64,000 nucleotides of DNA from Solimonas fluminis (GTDB taxonomy: Bacteria; Pseudomonadota; Gammaproteobacteria; Nevskiales; Nevskiaceae): NCBI RefSeq assembly GCF_002930645.1, contig NZ_PSNW01000004.1, positions 248,370-312,369 on the forward strand. The letters run 5' to 3'. Made by a program: the position numbers and the translations under genes. The notes below the pieces were generated by a model that saw nothing but the letters and a program-made list of their open reading frames with translations, did not search any database and was not told the DNA's origin. Shown in pieces: positions 9,252-17,438 of this stretch (its first letter is position 1; each line of letters starts with the position of its first letter).

Positions 9252-9787
9252 CTCATCTGGGCCAGCCGCCCCTCCACCCAGGGCAGGCCGCGCTCCCGCA
9301 GCGCGGTGAAGGCATCGTCCACGAAGGGCTGCATCGCAATACGCGCCTGCTGCTTGTCCAGCTTGAGCTGCCGCTCGGCCATCGCCGCCATGACCTGGTT
9401 GAAGTCGGTGGAGTAAGTACGCGCATCCAGGATCCAGCCCGAGGCCGGCTGGCCGCGCGCCGGCAGCATGTCGCCCAGCCGGCAGACGTGCTCCTCTCGC
9501 ACCAGGGCCTCCGCACTGTCGGGAGCCTCCATACAGGGCCGCATCGAAAGCTCCGGCACGCGCTTCAGGCGCGACCAGCCGATCTCGATGTTGAAGGCGT
9601 CATGGTCCTTCATGTCGGGCTGCAGCACGATGAGCTGCCAGGCCAAGGGATGGTCGTCACGCACATATAGGCGTTCGCCCGGAAAGAACCAGGTCTTGGG
9701 GGCCGGCACTTCACGCCAGGCCGGAAGTTCCGTCTTCATGCGAGCGGCGAACAGTTCGCGCAACGCAGCGCCATATTCCTTGCGCAT
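9248..9787 (-). CDS. Hypothetical protein
   Basis: This is a 179-residue soluble protein that I do not recognise. It has no signal peptide or membrane segment. Visible features are KTWFFPGERLYVRDD and LAWQLIVLQPDMKDHDAFNIEI near the middle (read as LAWQLIVLQPDM then KDHDAFNIEIGW), which look like a beta-rich domain, and a charged helical C-terminus (ERQLKLDKQQARIAMQ). The ribosome binding site before 9787 is weak. ATG at residue 17 (MKTELPAW) is an alternative start. It is convergent with the AraC gene. Confidence 0.6.
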   Translation of the reverse strand: MRKEYGAALRELFAARMKTELPAWREVPAPKTWFFPGERLYVRDDHPLAWQLIVLQPDMKDHDAFNIEIGWSRLKRVPELSMRPCMEAPDSAEALVREEHVCRLGDMLPARGQPASGWILDARTYSTDFNQVMAAMAERQLKLDKQQARIAMQPFVDDAFTALRERGLPWVEGRLAQMS

Positions 9788-9946
9788 GGATTCAACCCGG
9801 TATCCGTGGAGAGACCCATCCTAGCCGAAGCAAGGCCTCAGCCGGCTAGCGACGGATGCAGGAAACGCCCGGGCTCCCGCGAGGCCCAGGTGCGGGCGTC
9901 GATCACGCAGGCTGCATGCGCCAGCTACCGTCCGGCCCAAATGGAA

Positions 9947-9974
9947 AAGGGCGGCGATTCGCATCGCCGCCCTT
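9947..9974 (-). terminator. Terminator of the 9997-12147 dehydrogenase gene
   Basis: Perfect 12-base arms AAGGGCGGCGAT / ATCGCCGCCCTT flank a 4-base loop. Read on the minus strand, the hairpin follows the stop at 9997 and continues into TTTTCC, as expected for an intrinsic terminator. Confidence 0.8.
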
Positions 9975-9996
9975 CGTGTCCCCCGGGAAGAGGGGC

Positions 9997-12147
9997 CTAC
10001 AGCCATCCCATCGCCAGCAACTTCATCTTGAGCATCAGCCAGAGGAAGCCGAAGACCTGCTTGACCTGCTCCCAGAACGTGGGCTTGTAGCGGGCGCGTT
10101 CGCGCAGGTAGTGCTGCAGGGCGGTGATGTCCTCGTCGGTGAACTCCTCGAACCTGGGCATGCCGCGCGATTCCAGCGCGCCGCCCTGCACGATGGCCTT
10201 GAAGGCGTCGTGCGACAGCGGCACCGGCGAGGCGCGCAGGTCCGGGGCGTAGCCGCCGGCCACGGCGGCGCTGCCGTGGCAGATCACGCAGCCGGTGTAG
10301 ACGTGCTTGCCCTTCTCCACCAGCACGGGATCGATCTTGAAGTCCGGCGCCTCCAGCGGCTCCACCTTGGCCAGCGGCGGCGGCGAGGGCGGCAGCGCGG
10401 CCTGGCCGTCGAGGACGAAGGTCAGCATGCGGCGCGGGTACTGCCGGCCGACCCAGCCGTGCTGCGCGCTGAGCGAGCCCAGCAGCGAGGGCGCGCCGCC
10501 CCAGCCGGCGAGGATGGTCACGTACTGCTTGCCGTCCACGGTGTAGGTCAGCGGCGGGGCCTGCGTGCCCACGCCCATCGGGTAGCTCCACAACTCCTTG
10601 CCGGTGACGGCATCGGTGGCGACGAAGCGGCCGTCGGCCAGGCCCTGGAACACCAGGCCACCGTGCGTGGCGATGACGCCGCCGGCGGTGGCGCCCGGCG
10701 TGGGGTTGCGCCAGACCTCTTTCTGCGTGACCGGGTTCCAGGCCAGCAGCGAGGTGCTGCCGGCGCTGGTGGGGATGTCGTCGAAGAAGCCCTTGAGGCC
10801 CATGACGTCGCCCGGGGTCATCTGCCACTTGCCGGGCTTGCGGCCCTCGCCGTCGTAGAAGCCGGCCATCTCGCGCGCGGGAATGTAGACCAGGCCGGTG
10901 TCCGGGCTGAAGGCCATCGGGTGCCAGTTGTGCGTGCCGCCGGAACCCGGCCAGGTCAGCGCCGGGCCGTTCTCGTAGCGCGCGCCGCGCACTTCCACCG
11001 GGCGGCCGGTGGCCATGTCGACCTTCTCGGCCCAGGTGACCTTGCCGATCTTCTCGGCGGAGATCAGCTTGCCGGTCTCGCGATCCAGTACGTAGAAGAA
11101 GCCATTCTTGGGCGCGTGCATCAGCACCTTGCGCGGCTTGCCCTCGATCTCGATGGTCGCGCTGACCATGTCCATCGTGGAGTTGAAGTCCCAGGTTTCG
11201 TTGGGGGTGGTCTGGTAATGCCAGACGTACTCGCCGGTGTCGGCGTCCAGCGCCACCACCGAGCAGAGGTAGAGGCTGTCGCCGCCGCCGGGGTTGCGCA
11301 GCTGCGCGTTCCAGGGCGAGCCGTTGCCGGTGCCCAGGTAGATGCGGTTGTACTCCGGGTCATAGGTCATGGCGTTCCAGACCGTGCCGCCCGCGCCGTA
11401 CTTCCACCATTCGCCGCTCCAGGTCTTGGCGGCTTCTTCCATGGCCTTGTTCTCGAAGCCGTCGGCGGGGTTGCCGGGGACGACCCACCAGCGCCACAGC
11501 TCCTTGCCGGTTTCCGCGTCGTAGGTGGTGACGTAGCCGCGCACGTGGCCGAAGTCCGCGCCGCCGTGGCCGATGATCACCTTGCCGTTGAAGATGCGGG
11601 GCGCGCCCGTGATGTAGCGGTTGTCGCCCGGCGTGGTGGTCATGACCTCCCAGACCAGCTTGCCGGTCTTGGCGTCGAGCGCGAACAGGCGGCCGTCCTG
11701 CACGCCGGTGTAGACCTTGCCGTTCCAGAAGGCCAGGCCGCGGCTGCCCCAGGCATAGCGCATCTTGCGCGACTCCACCTTGGGGTCGTACTTCCACAGC
11801 AGCTGGCCGGTGCGGGCGTCCACGGCATGGACCACGCTGTAGCCCACGGCGGTGTAGATGACGCCGTCCACCGCCACCGGCTGGCTGGAGACGTTCCAGA
11901 CGTCGTCCAGTTCCAGCGACCAGGCCAGGCCGAGCCGGGAGACGTTCTGCGTGTTGATCTGGTCCAGCGGGCTGAAGCGCTGCTCGCTGAAGGTGCGGCC
12001 CCAGGCAGCCCAGTTGGCGCCATCGGCCTCGTTGCCGAGGGCGGCGTTGTCGATGGTGGTCGCCTGCGCGCCCAGGACGGGCAGCAGCGCGGCGGCGGCC
12101 GCGATCAGGACTCGGCGGACAAGGACCGCCAGGCCGGTACGTTTCAT
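9997..12147 (-). CDS. PQQ-dependent quinohaemoprotein alcohol dehydrogenase lacking the vicinal Cys pair
   Basis: This is a 716-residue periplasmic alcohol dehydrogenase of the methanol/ethanol family. The signal peptide ends at LGAQA. Residues about 35-560 form the PQQ eight-bladed propeller with repeated tryptophan-docking motifs (ARTGQLLWKYDP, AKTGKLVWEV, AETGKELWRW). The probable catalytic Asp is in ETWDFNST, about residue 320. Asn two residues later means the lanthanide-type Asp is absent. The haem c domain has CVICH near residue 620. Where relatives have adjacent cysteines this protein reads KMRYAWGSRGLAFW (about 129-141). The last 25 residues are a hydrophobic tail (VFGFLWLMLKMKLLAMGWL) that could anchor it to the membrane. 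It is divergent from a second dehydrogenase gene. Confidence 0.93.
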   Translation of the reverse strand: MKRTGLAVLVRRVLIAAAAALLPVLGAQATTIDNAALGNEADGANWAAWGRTFSEQRFSPLDQINTQNVSRLGLAWSLELDDVWNVSSQPVAVDGVIYTAVGYSVVHAVDARTGQLLWKYDPKVESRKMRYAWGSRGLAFWNGKVYTGVQDGRLFALDAKTGKLVWEVMTTTPGDNRYITGAPRIFNGKVIIGHGGADFGHVRGYVTTYDAETGKELWRWWVVPGNPADGFENKAMEEAAKTWSGEWWKYGAGGTVWNAMTYDPEYNRIYLGTGNGSPWNAQLRNPGGGDSLYLCSVVALDADTGEYVWHYQTTPNETWDFNSTMDMVSATIEIEGKPRKVLMHAPKNGFFYVLDRETGKLISAEKIGKVTWAEKVDMATGRPVEVRGARYENGPALTWPGSGGTHNWHPMAFSPDTGLVYIPAREMAGFYDGEGRKPGKWQMTPGDVMGLKGFFDDIPTSAGSTSLLAWNPVTQKEVWRNPTPGATAGGVIATHGGLVFQGLADGRFVATDAVTGKELWSYPMGVGTQAPPLTYTVDGKQYVTILAGWGGAPSLLGSLSAQHGWVGRQYPRRMLTFVLDGQAALPPSPPPLAKVEPLEAPDFKIDPVLVEKGKHVYTGCVICHGSAAVAGGYAPDLRASPVPLSHDAFKAIVQGGALESRGMPRFEEFTDEDITALQHYLRERARYKPTFWEQVKQVFGFLWLMLKMKLLAMGWL

Positions 12148-12284
12148 TGTTCTCCCCCGGAAAGCGCATGGATGCAGGAGGGAGTATCGCGCCCGCTCCC
12201 GCCCCCCGCCCTCCTGCTTTCGCAGTAGCCGCTGCCACCGTATCGCCGCTCAGTACCGGCTCCGCAGCGCAGCAAAAAACCCCA

Positions 12285-12330
12285 CTATCGATAGGGTGGC
12301 AATCCACCCCCTGCTGGTCCACGATAGGGT
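12285..12330. promoter_or_regulatory. Candidate operator in the divergent dehydrogenase promoter
   Basis: The 207-base region between the two dehydrogenase genes contains the perfect palindrome CTATCGATAG (12285-12294). The word CGATAGGGT occurs at 12289-12297 and again at 12322-12330, 33 bases apart, about three helical turns. The second copy is 25 bases before the plus-strand ATG. This looks like a regulator site, but no regulator gene is adjacent. Confidence 0.4.
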
Positions 12331-12354
12331 TCTCGGCAACGGGGGAGAACGAAA

Positions 12355-14469
12355 ATGAGAATTACCAGCCCGATCACGGCTGTGGCGGCCGCGGCCTTCA
12401 CCATCCTGTCTTCCTGGGCCGCAGGCTCGCAGGCGGCGCCCGTGGACGGCGCGCGCATCCAGGCGGCGGACCGCGAGCCGGGCAACTGGATGTCGCACGG
12501 CCGCAGCTACGATGAGCAGCGCTATAGCCCGCTGGCGAAGATCGATCAGGCCAATGTCGGCCAGCTCGGCCTGGCCTGGACCTACAAGCTCGACGTCGAC
12601 CGCGGCGTGGAAGCCACGCCGATCGTGGTGGACGGCATCATGTACACCACCGGCGCCTACTCCATCGTCTACGCGCTGGATGCCCGCAGCGGCAAGCTGC
12701 TGTGGAAGTACGACCCACAGGTGCCGCGGGACTGGTCCGGCAACGGCTGCTGCGACGTGGTCAACCGCGGCGTGGCGGCCTGGAAGGGCAAGGTCTACGT
12801 CGGCAGCTTCGACGGGCGCCTGATCGCGCTGGATGCCAGGACCGGCAAGCCGGCCTGGACCACCGACACCGTGATCGACCGCAACCGCAGCTACACCATC
12901 ACCGGCGCACCGCGCGTGGTGAAGGACAAGGTCATCATCGGCAACGGCGGCGCCGAGATGGGCGTGCGCGGCTATGTCTCCGCCTACGACGCGGCCAGCG
13001 GCAAGCTGCTGTGGCGCTTCTTCACCGTGCCGGGCGACCCGAAGCAGCCGCCCGAGAACAAGGCCATGGAGATGGCGCGCAAGACCTGGTCGGGCGACGC
13101 CTACGTGCAGCAGGGCGGCGGCGGCACGGTCTGGGACTCGATGGCCTACGATCCGGAACTGGACCTGCTCTACGTCGGCACCGGCAACGGCTCGATGTGG
13201 AACCGCAAGGTACGCAGCCCCGGCGGCGGCGACAATCTATTCCTGTCCTCGATCATCGCGCTGAAGCCCGACAGCGGCGAGTACGTCTGGCATTACCAGA
13301 CCACGCCGGGCGATACCTGGGACTATACCGCCACGCAGCACATCATCCTGGCCGACCTGCGCATCAAGGGCGAGCTGCGCAAGGTGTTGATGCAGGCGCC
13401 GAAAAACGCCTTCTTCTACGTGATCGACCGCAAGACCGGCGAGCTGATCTCGGCGGAGAAGTTCGCGCCCTCCAACTGGGCCAGCCATGTCGACATGAAG
13501 ACCGGCCGGCCAGTGGAGAACCCGGAGGCGGACTGGACCAAGGAAGCGCGGCTGATCTTTCCCTCGCCCTTCGGTGCGCATAACTGGCAGCCGATGTCCT
13601 TCAACCCGAAGACCGGCCTGGTCTATATCCCGATGCAGGAGACGCTGATCCTGCTGGCGCCGGACAACAACGCCAAGTATGTGCGCAAGGGCATCTTCAA
13701 TGTGGGCCTGCAACCCTTCGACATGCCGGAGGACCCCAAGGGCCTGCAACAGGTGGCCGATGCCCACAAGGGGCATCTGCTGGCCTGGGACCCGGTGGCG
13801 CAGAAGGCCGCCTGGGACCAGCCGCACGTGACGATCTGGAACGGCGGCACGCTCAGCACCGCCGGCGGCCTGGTATTCCAGGGCAGCGCCGACGGGCGTG
13901 CCGTGGCCTATGCCGCGGATACCGGCAAGAAGCTCTGGGAGGCTCCCGCCAACACCGGCGTGATGGCCGGCCCGGTGACCTACACGGTGGACGGCGAGCA
14001 GTACGTGACCTTCATGGCCGGCTGGGGCGGCGCCTTCGCGCTGGGCGGCGCCATGGCCAACGTCGCCAAGGTGCGGCCGGAAGCCCGGGTGCTGACCTAC
14101 AAGCTGGGCGGCAAGGCGAAGATGCCGGCACCGAAGCGGGTGATGGCCAGCCTGCCGAAGCTGCCGCCGGTCACCGCCACGCCGGAGCAGCTGGCCCTGG
14201 GCCGCGCACTGTTCAACGGCTATTGCTCGGTCTGCCACGGCTTCAACGCCATCAGCGGCGGCGTGCTGCCGGACCTGCGCTACCTGACGCCGGAAAAGCA
14301 CCAGATCTTCGCCGGCATCCTCGCCGGTGCCTACCTGCAGAAGGGCATGCCGGCCTTTGCCGACCTGCTGCCTCCGGACTACCAGGCGGTGCTGCAGCAA
14401 TACATCATCAAGCGTGCCCATGACCTGGAGCAGGAACTGGCGCAGCCGCAGAAGGACGCGGCGAGGTAG
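12355..14469 (+). CDS. PQQ-dependent quinohaemoprotein alcohol dehydrogenase
   Basis: This is a 704-residue periplasmic alcohol dehydrogenase with a strong GGGGGAGA ribosome binding site. The signal peptide ends near GSQAAP. The PQQ propeller covers about 35-570, with the vicinal cysteine pair of the family at residues 132-133 ([11 protein letters not shown]) and the catalytic Asp in DTWDYTAT (about 323). Thr two residues after it argues for calcium rather than a lanthanide. The haem c domain carries CSVCH at 624-628, followed by Met candidates such as QKGMPAF. It should pass electrons from an alcohol through PQQ and haem c to the respiratory chain. It is clearly homologous to, but distinct from, the divergent gene on the other strand. 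Confidence 0.95.
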   Translation: MRITSPITAVAAAAFTILSSWAAGSQAAPVDGARIQAADREPGNWMSHGRSYDEQRYSPLAKIDQANVGQLGLAWTYKLDVDRGVEATPIVVDGIMYTTGAYSIVYALDARSGKLLWKYDPQVPRDWSGNGCCDVVNRGVAAWKGKVYVGSFDGRLIALDARTGKPAWTTDTVIDRNRSYTITGAPRVVKDKVIIGNGGAEMGVRGYVSAYDAASGKLLWRFFTVPGDPKQPPENKAMEMARKTWSGDAYVQQGGGGTVWDSMAYDPELDLLYVGTGNGSMWNRKVRSPGGGDNLFLSSIIALKPDSGEYVWHYQTTPGDTWDYTATQHIILADLRIKGELRKVLMQAPKNAFFYVIDRKTGELISAEKFAPSNWASHVDMKTGRPVENPEADWTKEARLIFPSPFGAHNWQPMSFNPKTGLVYIPMQETLILLAPDNNAKYVRKGIFNVGLQPFDMPEDPKGLQQVADAHKGHLLAWDPVAQKAAWDQPHVTIWNGGTLSTAGGLVFQGSADGRAVAYAADTGKKLWEAPANTGVMAGPVTYTVDGEQYVTFMAGWGGAFALGGAMANVAKVRPEARVLTYKLGGKAKMPAPKRVMASLPKLPPVTATPEQLALGRALFNGYCSVCHGFNAISGGVLPDLRYLTPEKHQIFAGILAGAYLQKGMPAFADLLPPDYQAVLQQYIIKRAHDLEQELAQPQKDAAR

Positions 14470-14511
14470 GCCCGGCTCGAAAAGTCGCGGGCTTCGGCCC
14501 GAACGAAGATG

Positions 14512-14555
14512 CAGATGCCCGTCATGCCGGCGAAAGCCGGCATGACGGGCATCTG
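14512..14555. terminator. REP-type inverted repeat acting as bidirectional terminator
   Basis: Perfect 19-base arms begin CAGATGCCCGTCATGCCGG, with loop CGAAAG. It lies between the convergent ends of the dehydrogenase gene (14469) and the 101-residue gene (14571). Its core ATGCCGGC-GAAA-GCCGGCAT matches the repeat at 17348-17367, so it is both a repeat copy and a probable terminator. There is no T-tract. Confidence 0.65.
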
Positions 14556-14570
14556 TGCTCGTGTGCCTCG

Positions 14571-14876
14571 CTAGATCAGTCCCGCCGCCTGCACCGCAGC
14601 CATCAGGCTGGGCGCGACCTCGGCGTAGCTGATGCGGCCGTGCCCGGTGACGCCGGCCACCTGGTAGGTGCCGGTGAAATGGCGGGTGATGCGCAGGACC
14701 TCCGAGCCGTTGTCGGCGTATACCACGAGGGCCTGCGGGGGGCCTTCGTCCAGTTCCCAGCGCTGCCAGAAACCCTGGAACATGGCCGGCAAGCGCTCAG
14801 CCACCAGGTCGAACACGCGCTGGAACTCCACCCGCTCGGCATAGCTGAAGCTGAGTGTCCTGTCCCCGATCCCCAT
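14571..14876 (-). CDS. Conserved 101-residue protein, paralog A of a tandem pair
   Basis: This is a 101-residue protein of unknown function and without a signal peptide. It aligns without gaps to the neighbouring 14979-15284 product, with about 47 of 101 identical residues by my count. Shared blocks are FSY.ER.EFQR.F, RLPAMF..FW.RWE and G...Y.AAG.TG.G...YA, and both end in AGL plus a hydrophobic residue. The mix of Trp/Phe-rich helix and beta-strand pattern suggests a small alpha/beta sensor-like fold (for example like the V4R or heme-NO families), but I cannot assign one. It lies downstream of its paralog on the same strand. Confidence 0.72.
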   Translation of the reverse strand: MGIGDRTLSFSYAERVEFQRVFDLVAERLPAMFQGFWQRWELDEGPPQALVVYADNGSEVLRITRHFTGTYQVAGVTGHGRISYAEVAPSLMAAVQAAGLI

Positions 14877-14978
14877 CGAAGTCCCCGGCCGGTCCCCACC
14901 GGCATGCTTCGATCATACGTCTGCCCCGCCGCGGCGGATGCACGGCTGCGCCTCCGTTCACAGTTTTCCGGTGAATCG

Positions 14979-15284
14979 TCAGAGCAGGCCGGCGGACCTG
15001 AAGGCGTCGGTGATGCTGCGGGCGGCCACGGCGTAGATCACCGCCCCCTTCCCCGTGATCCCGGCGGCGCGATAGCCGCCGGAGTTGAGGCGGGTCAGGC
15101 GCAGGGTCCGGGTGCCGTCCTCGGCGTAGATGATGAACTCGGGCGGCAAGCCGGAGCTTTCCTCCCAGCGGTGCCAGAAGGAGCGGAACATGGCTGGCAG
15201 GCGTGCGGTGGCGTGCTCGAAGGCGCGCTGGAACTCCTCGCGCTCGCCGTAGCTGAAGCCCAGACCTTCGCGTATCCCCGCCAT
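14979..15284 (-). CDS. Conserved 101-residue protein, paralog B of a tandem pair
   Basis: This is the second copy of the pair, also exactly 101 residues. Sequence blocks are LGFSYGEREEFQRAFEH, ARLPAMFRSFWHRWEE, PEFIIYAEDGTRTLRLTR and YRAAGITGKGAVIYAV. It lies 82 bases from the end of the Hsp70-like gene on the same strand and 102 bases upstream of paralog A. The identical length and order imply a tandem gene duplication with later divergence. No catalytic motif is recognised. Confidence 0.72.
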   Translation of the reverse strand: MAGIREGLGFSYGEREEFQRAFEHATARLPAMFRSFWHRWEESSGLPPEFIIYAEDGTRTLRLTRLNSGGYRAAGITGKGAVIYAVAARSITDAFRSAGLL

Positions 15285-15366
15285 AGCCCACCGGCCTGCG
15301 TGCCGATTCCCGCACGGCGTACAGATTTACGCGAAATCCAGACCCTGTTGGGACAGGCGGTATGTT

Positions 15367-16617
15367 TTATCCATACACGCGGCGCGCGTGCACCCCGAGG
15401 CCGCGTGCGACGCTGGCGAAGGGGTCGCCCGCCACTTGTTCGCTGGCGGGAAAGGCGGCGGCCACGGCATCGCGCAGCAGGCGGATTCCGGTCGATCCGC
15501 CGGTAATGTAGACCGTGTCAACTTTGTCCGCCACCAACCCGGCCTGGCGCACTGTCTCCAGCGCGGTGCCGACGATGCGCGCCAGCGCCTCGTCGATGGC
15601 GAACGCCAGGGTCTGCTGGTTGACCGTGGTCATCAGGCCCTTCTCGACGAAGGCGAGGTCGATGCGGCTGCGGCCGCCGTCGGCGATGGCCACCTTGGCC
15701 TCCTCCACCAGGCCCGCCAGGCGGTGCCCCTCGCGGTCGCGCAGCACCTTCATCAGGCGGTCATGGAAAGTCGGCGCCCGGTAGAACGGCCGCAGCGTCT
15801 GGGCTTCCGACAGGGCCTTGGGCGTGTAGAGGAAGTTGATGCGGTGCCAGGTGGCCAGCTCGAAATAGATGTGCGACGGCACCGGCTTGCCGCTGGCCCC
15901 GCTGCTGTTCAGCCCCAGGCAGGGCATCACCGACACCAGGCTCAGCTGCTGGTCGAAGTCGGTGCCGGCCAGGTGCACGCCGCCGCTGGCCAGCACGTCG
16001 GCGCTGCGGTCCAGGCGGCCGCTGCGGCCGGGGCCAAGCCGCACCACGGAGAAGTCCGAAGTGCCGCCGCCGATGTCCACGACCAGCGCCAGCGTCTCGC
16101 GCGACAGGCCGGTTTCGTAATCGAAGGCGGCGGCGATGGGCTCGTACTGGAACGAGACCTCCCGGAAGCCCGCCTCGACGGCGATGCCGCGCAGCGAGGC
16201 CTCGGCCGCGGCATCGCGCACCGGGTCGTCGTCGACGAAGTGCACCGGACGCCCCAGCACCACGCGCTCCAGCGGCTCGCCCGCCTGCGCCTCGGCGCGC
16301 TGCTTCAGGTGGGAGATGAAGCCGCCGATGATCTCGCGATAGGCCAGCGCCTTGCCGTTGACCAGGGTGGTCTCGCCCAGCAGTTCGCTGCCCAGCAGGC
16401 TCTTGAGCGATCGCAGCAGGCGCCCGCTGTAGCCGGCCTGGTACTCGGCGATGGCCTGGCGGCCGAACACCGTGGTCTGCTCGTCGGCGTTGTAGAACAC
16501 CGCGCTGGGCAGCGTCACGCGATCCTGCTCCAGCGGCACCAGGTCGAGCGCCCCCCGGCCGCCGAGGCATACGGCGGAGTTGGAGGTACCGAAATCGATG
16601 CCGGCGAAGGGCTTCAT
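15367..16617 (-). CDS. yegD: Hsp70-like chaperone of the YegD type
   Basis: This is a 416-residue actin/Hsp70-fold ATPase. The nucleotide-binding motifs are intact: phosphate 1 GIDFGTSNSAVCLG at the N-terminus, phosphate 2 VVDIGGGTSDFSVV near 195 and the adenosine motif YITGGSTGIRLLRDAV near 370. It is shorter than DnaK and lacks the substrate-binding and lid domains, as in the E. coli YegD family. Its clients are unknown. It is upstream of the tandem 101-residue genes on the same strand, which raises the possibility that they are partners. Confidence 0.9.
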   Translation of the reverse strand: MKPFAGIDFGTSNSAVCLGGRGALDLVPLEQDRVTLPSAVFYNADEQTTVFGRQAIAEYQAGYSGRLLRSLKSLLGSELLGETTLVNGKALAYREIIGGFISHLKQRAEAQAGEPLERVVLGRPVHFVDDDPVRDAAAEASLRGIAVEAGFREVSFQYEPIAAAFDYETGLSRETLALVVDIGGGTSDFSVVRLGPGRSGRLDRSADVLASGGVHLAGTDFDQQLSLVSVMPCLGLNSSGASGKPVPSHIYFELATWHRINFLYTPKALSEAQTLRPFYRAPTFHDRLMKVLRDREGHRLAGLVEEAKVAIADGGRSRIDLAFVEKGLMTTVNQQTLAFAIDEALARIVGTALETVRQAGLVADKVDTVYITGGSTGIRLLRDAVAAAFPASEQVAGDPFASVARGLGVHARRVYG

Positions 16618-16685
16618 GAGGGCAGGCCGGAAAGGGGGCGCGATTCTACCCGCAGTCGATCCGTGGCGGTTAGCCCCGGCAGGGC

Positions 16686-17327
16686 TCAGTTGGTGTCCTG
16701 CGGAGGTCCGCCATCCAGCGGACGCCCGGTGACCTCGGCCACCGGCTCCGTCGGTGCCCGGGCGCCGCTCACCCTGGAGGACTGCGCCATCTTCAGCACG
16801 TCGATGGTCGCGGCCTTGGCCAGCGAAGGGCTGCCGATGCGCTTGTTGACCTGGCGCACGATCTGCTCGCGCACCAGCGGCTCCAGCACCTGGGCGCGAT
16901 GCAGCAGGCCGCCCGGGAGATTGCGGCCGTCCATGCGCAGGCGCACCTGGTCCGCGCCGATCTGGCGCGGCACCAGCTTGAGGATTAGCGGCTCGTAGGT
17001 TTCCACGTCGAGGTCGACGTTGATCAGCACGTCGATGTCCACATCGGCGCGGATGTTGAGGATGCGCAGCTCCAGCAGCATGTCGCCGAACAGCTCCAGG
17101 CGGAACCCGACCTTGGGCAGCAGCTCCAGCCGCGGCTCGACCTGCACGTCGCGCACGCGGAAGGAGTAGGAACCCACGATCAGGTCCGCCGGCATGCGCT
17201 TGAGCGAGCCGTCGATGGTTTCCTGCAGCAGGCCTTCGATCTCCTGGCTCAGGCGGCCGGCATTGACCACCTGCCGGATGAAGTTGTGGCCGAACTCGGC
17301 GTAGGAAATGGGCTTGAGATCGCTCAT
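16686..17327 (-). CDS. Conserved hypothetical protein
   Basis: This is a 213-residue protein that I do not recognise. The first 150 residues have strongly alternating beta-strand patterns (VDIDVLINVDLDVETYEPLI, and LELLPKVGFRLELFGDMLLE), suggesting a beta-rich lipid-binding-like or barrel-like domain. The C-terminal 40 residues are Pro/Ala-rich and probably disordered. There is no signal peptide. It is separated from the YegD gene by 68 bases on the same strand, so co-transcription is possible. Confidence 0.6.
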   Translation of the reverse strand: MSDLKPISYAEFGHNFIRQVVNAGRLSQEIEGLLQETIDGSLKRMPADLIVGSYSFRVRDVQVEPRLELLPKVGFRLELFGDMLLELRILNIRADVDIDVLINVDLDVETYEPLILKLVPRQIGADQVRLRMDGRNLPGGLLHRAQVLEPLVREQIVRQVNKRIGSPSLAKAATIDVLKMAQSSRVSGARAPTEPVAEVTGRPLDGGPPQDTN

Positions 17328-17339
17328 GCCCTCTACTTT

Positions 17340-17432
17340 AACCCGTCATGCCGGCTAAAGCCGGCATCCAGCCGCGAGGAGTCGCCAAGACTTGCGGGAC
17401 TGGATACCGGCTTCCAGCGGCAGGACGATGGA
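17340..17432. repeat. REP-like element
   Basis: It lies between two minus-strand genes. ATGCCGGCT / AGCCGGCAT arms (17348-17367, 2-base loop) are preceded by CCCGTC and followed by CCAG. About 40 bases later a degenerate inverted copy (CTGGATACCGGCTTCCAG) appears. The core is shared with the repeat at 14512-14555. Confidence 0.6.
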
Positions 17433-17438
17433 GGAAGA

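Noticed and set aside
6506-9670. A long open frame on the plus strand
   Set aside because: It runs antisense to the M28-like and lipase genes and across AraC in another frame, with His/Arg/Gly-rich low-complexity translation typical of high-GC shadows.
12355-14469. Lanthanide-dependent alcohol dehydrogenase
   Set aside because: The residue two positions after the catalytic Asp is Thr here and Asn in the divergent enzyme, not the Asp required for lanthanides.
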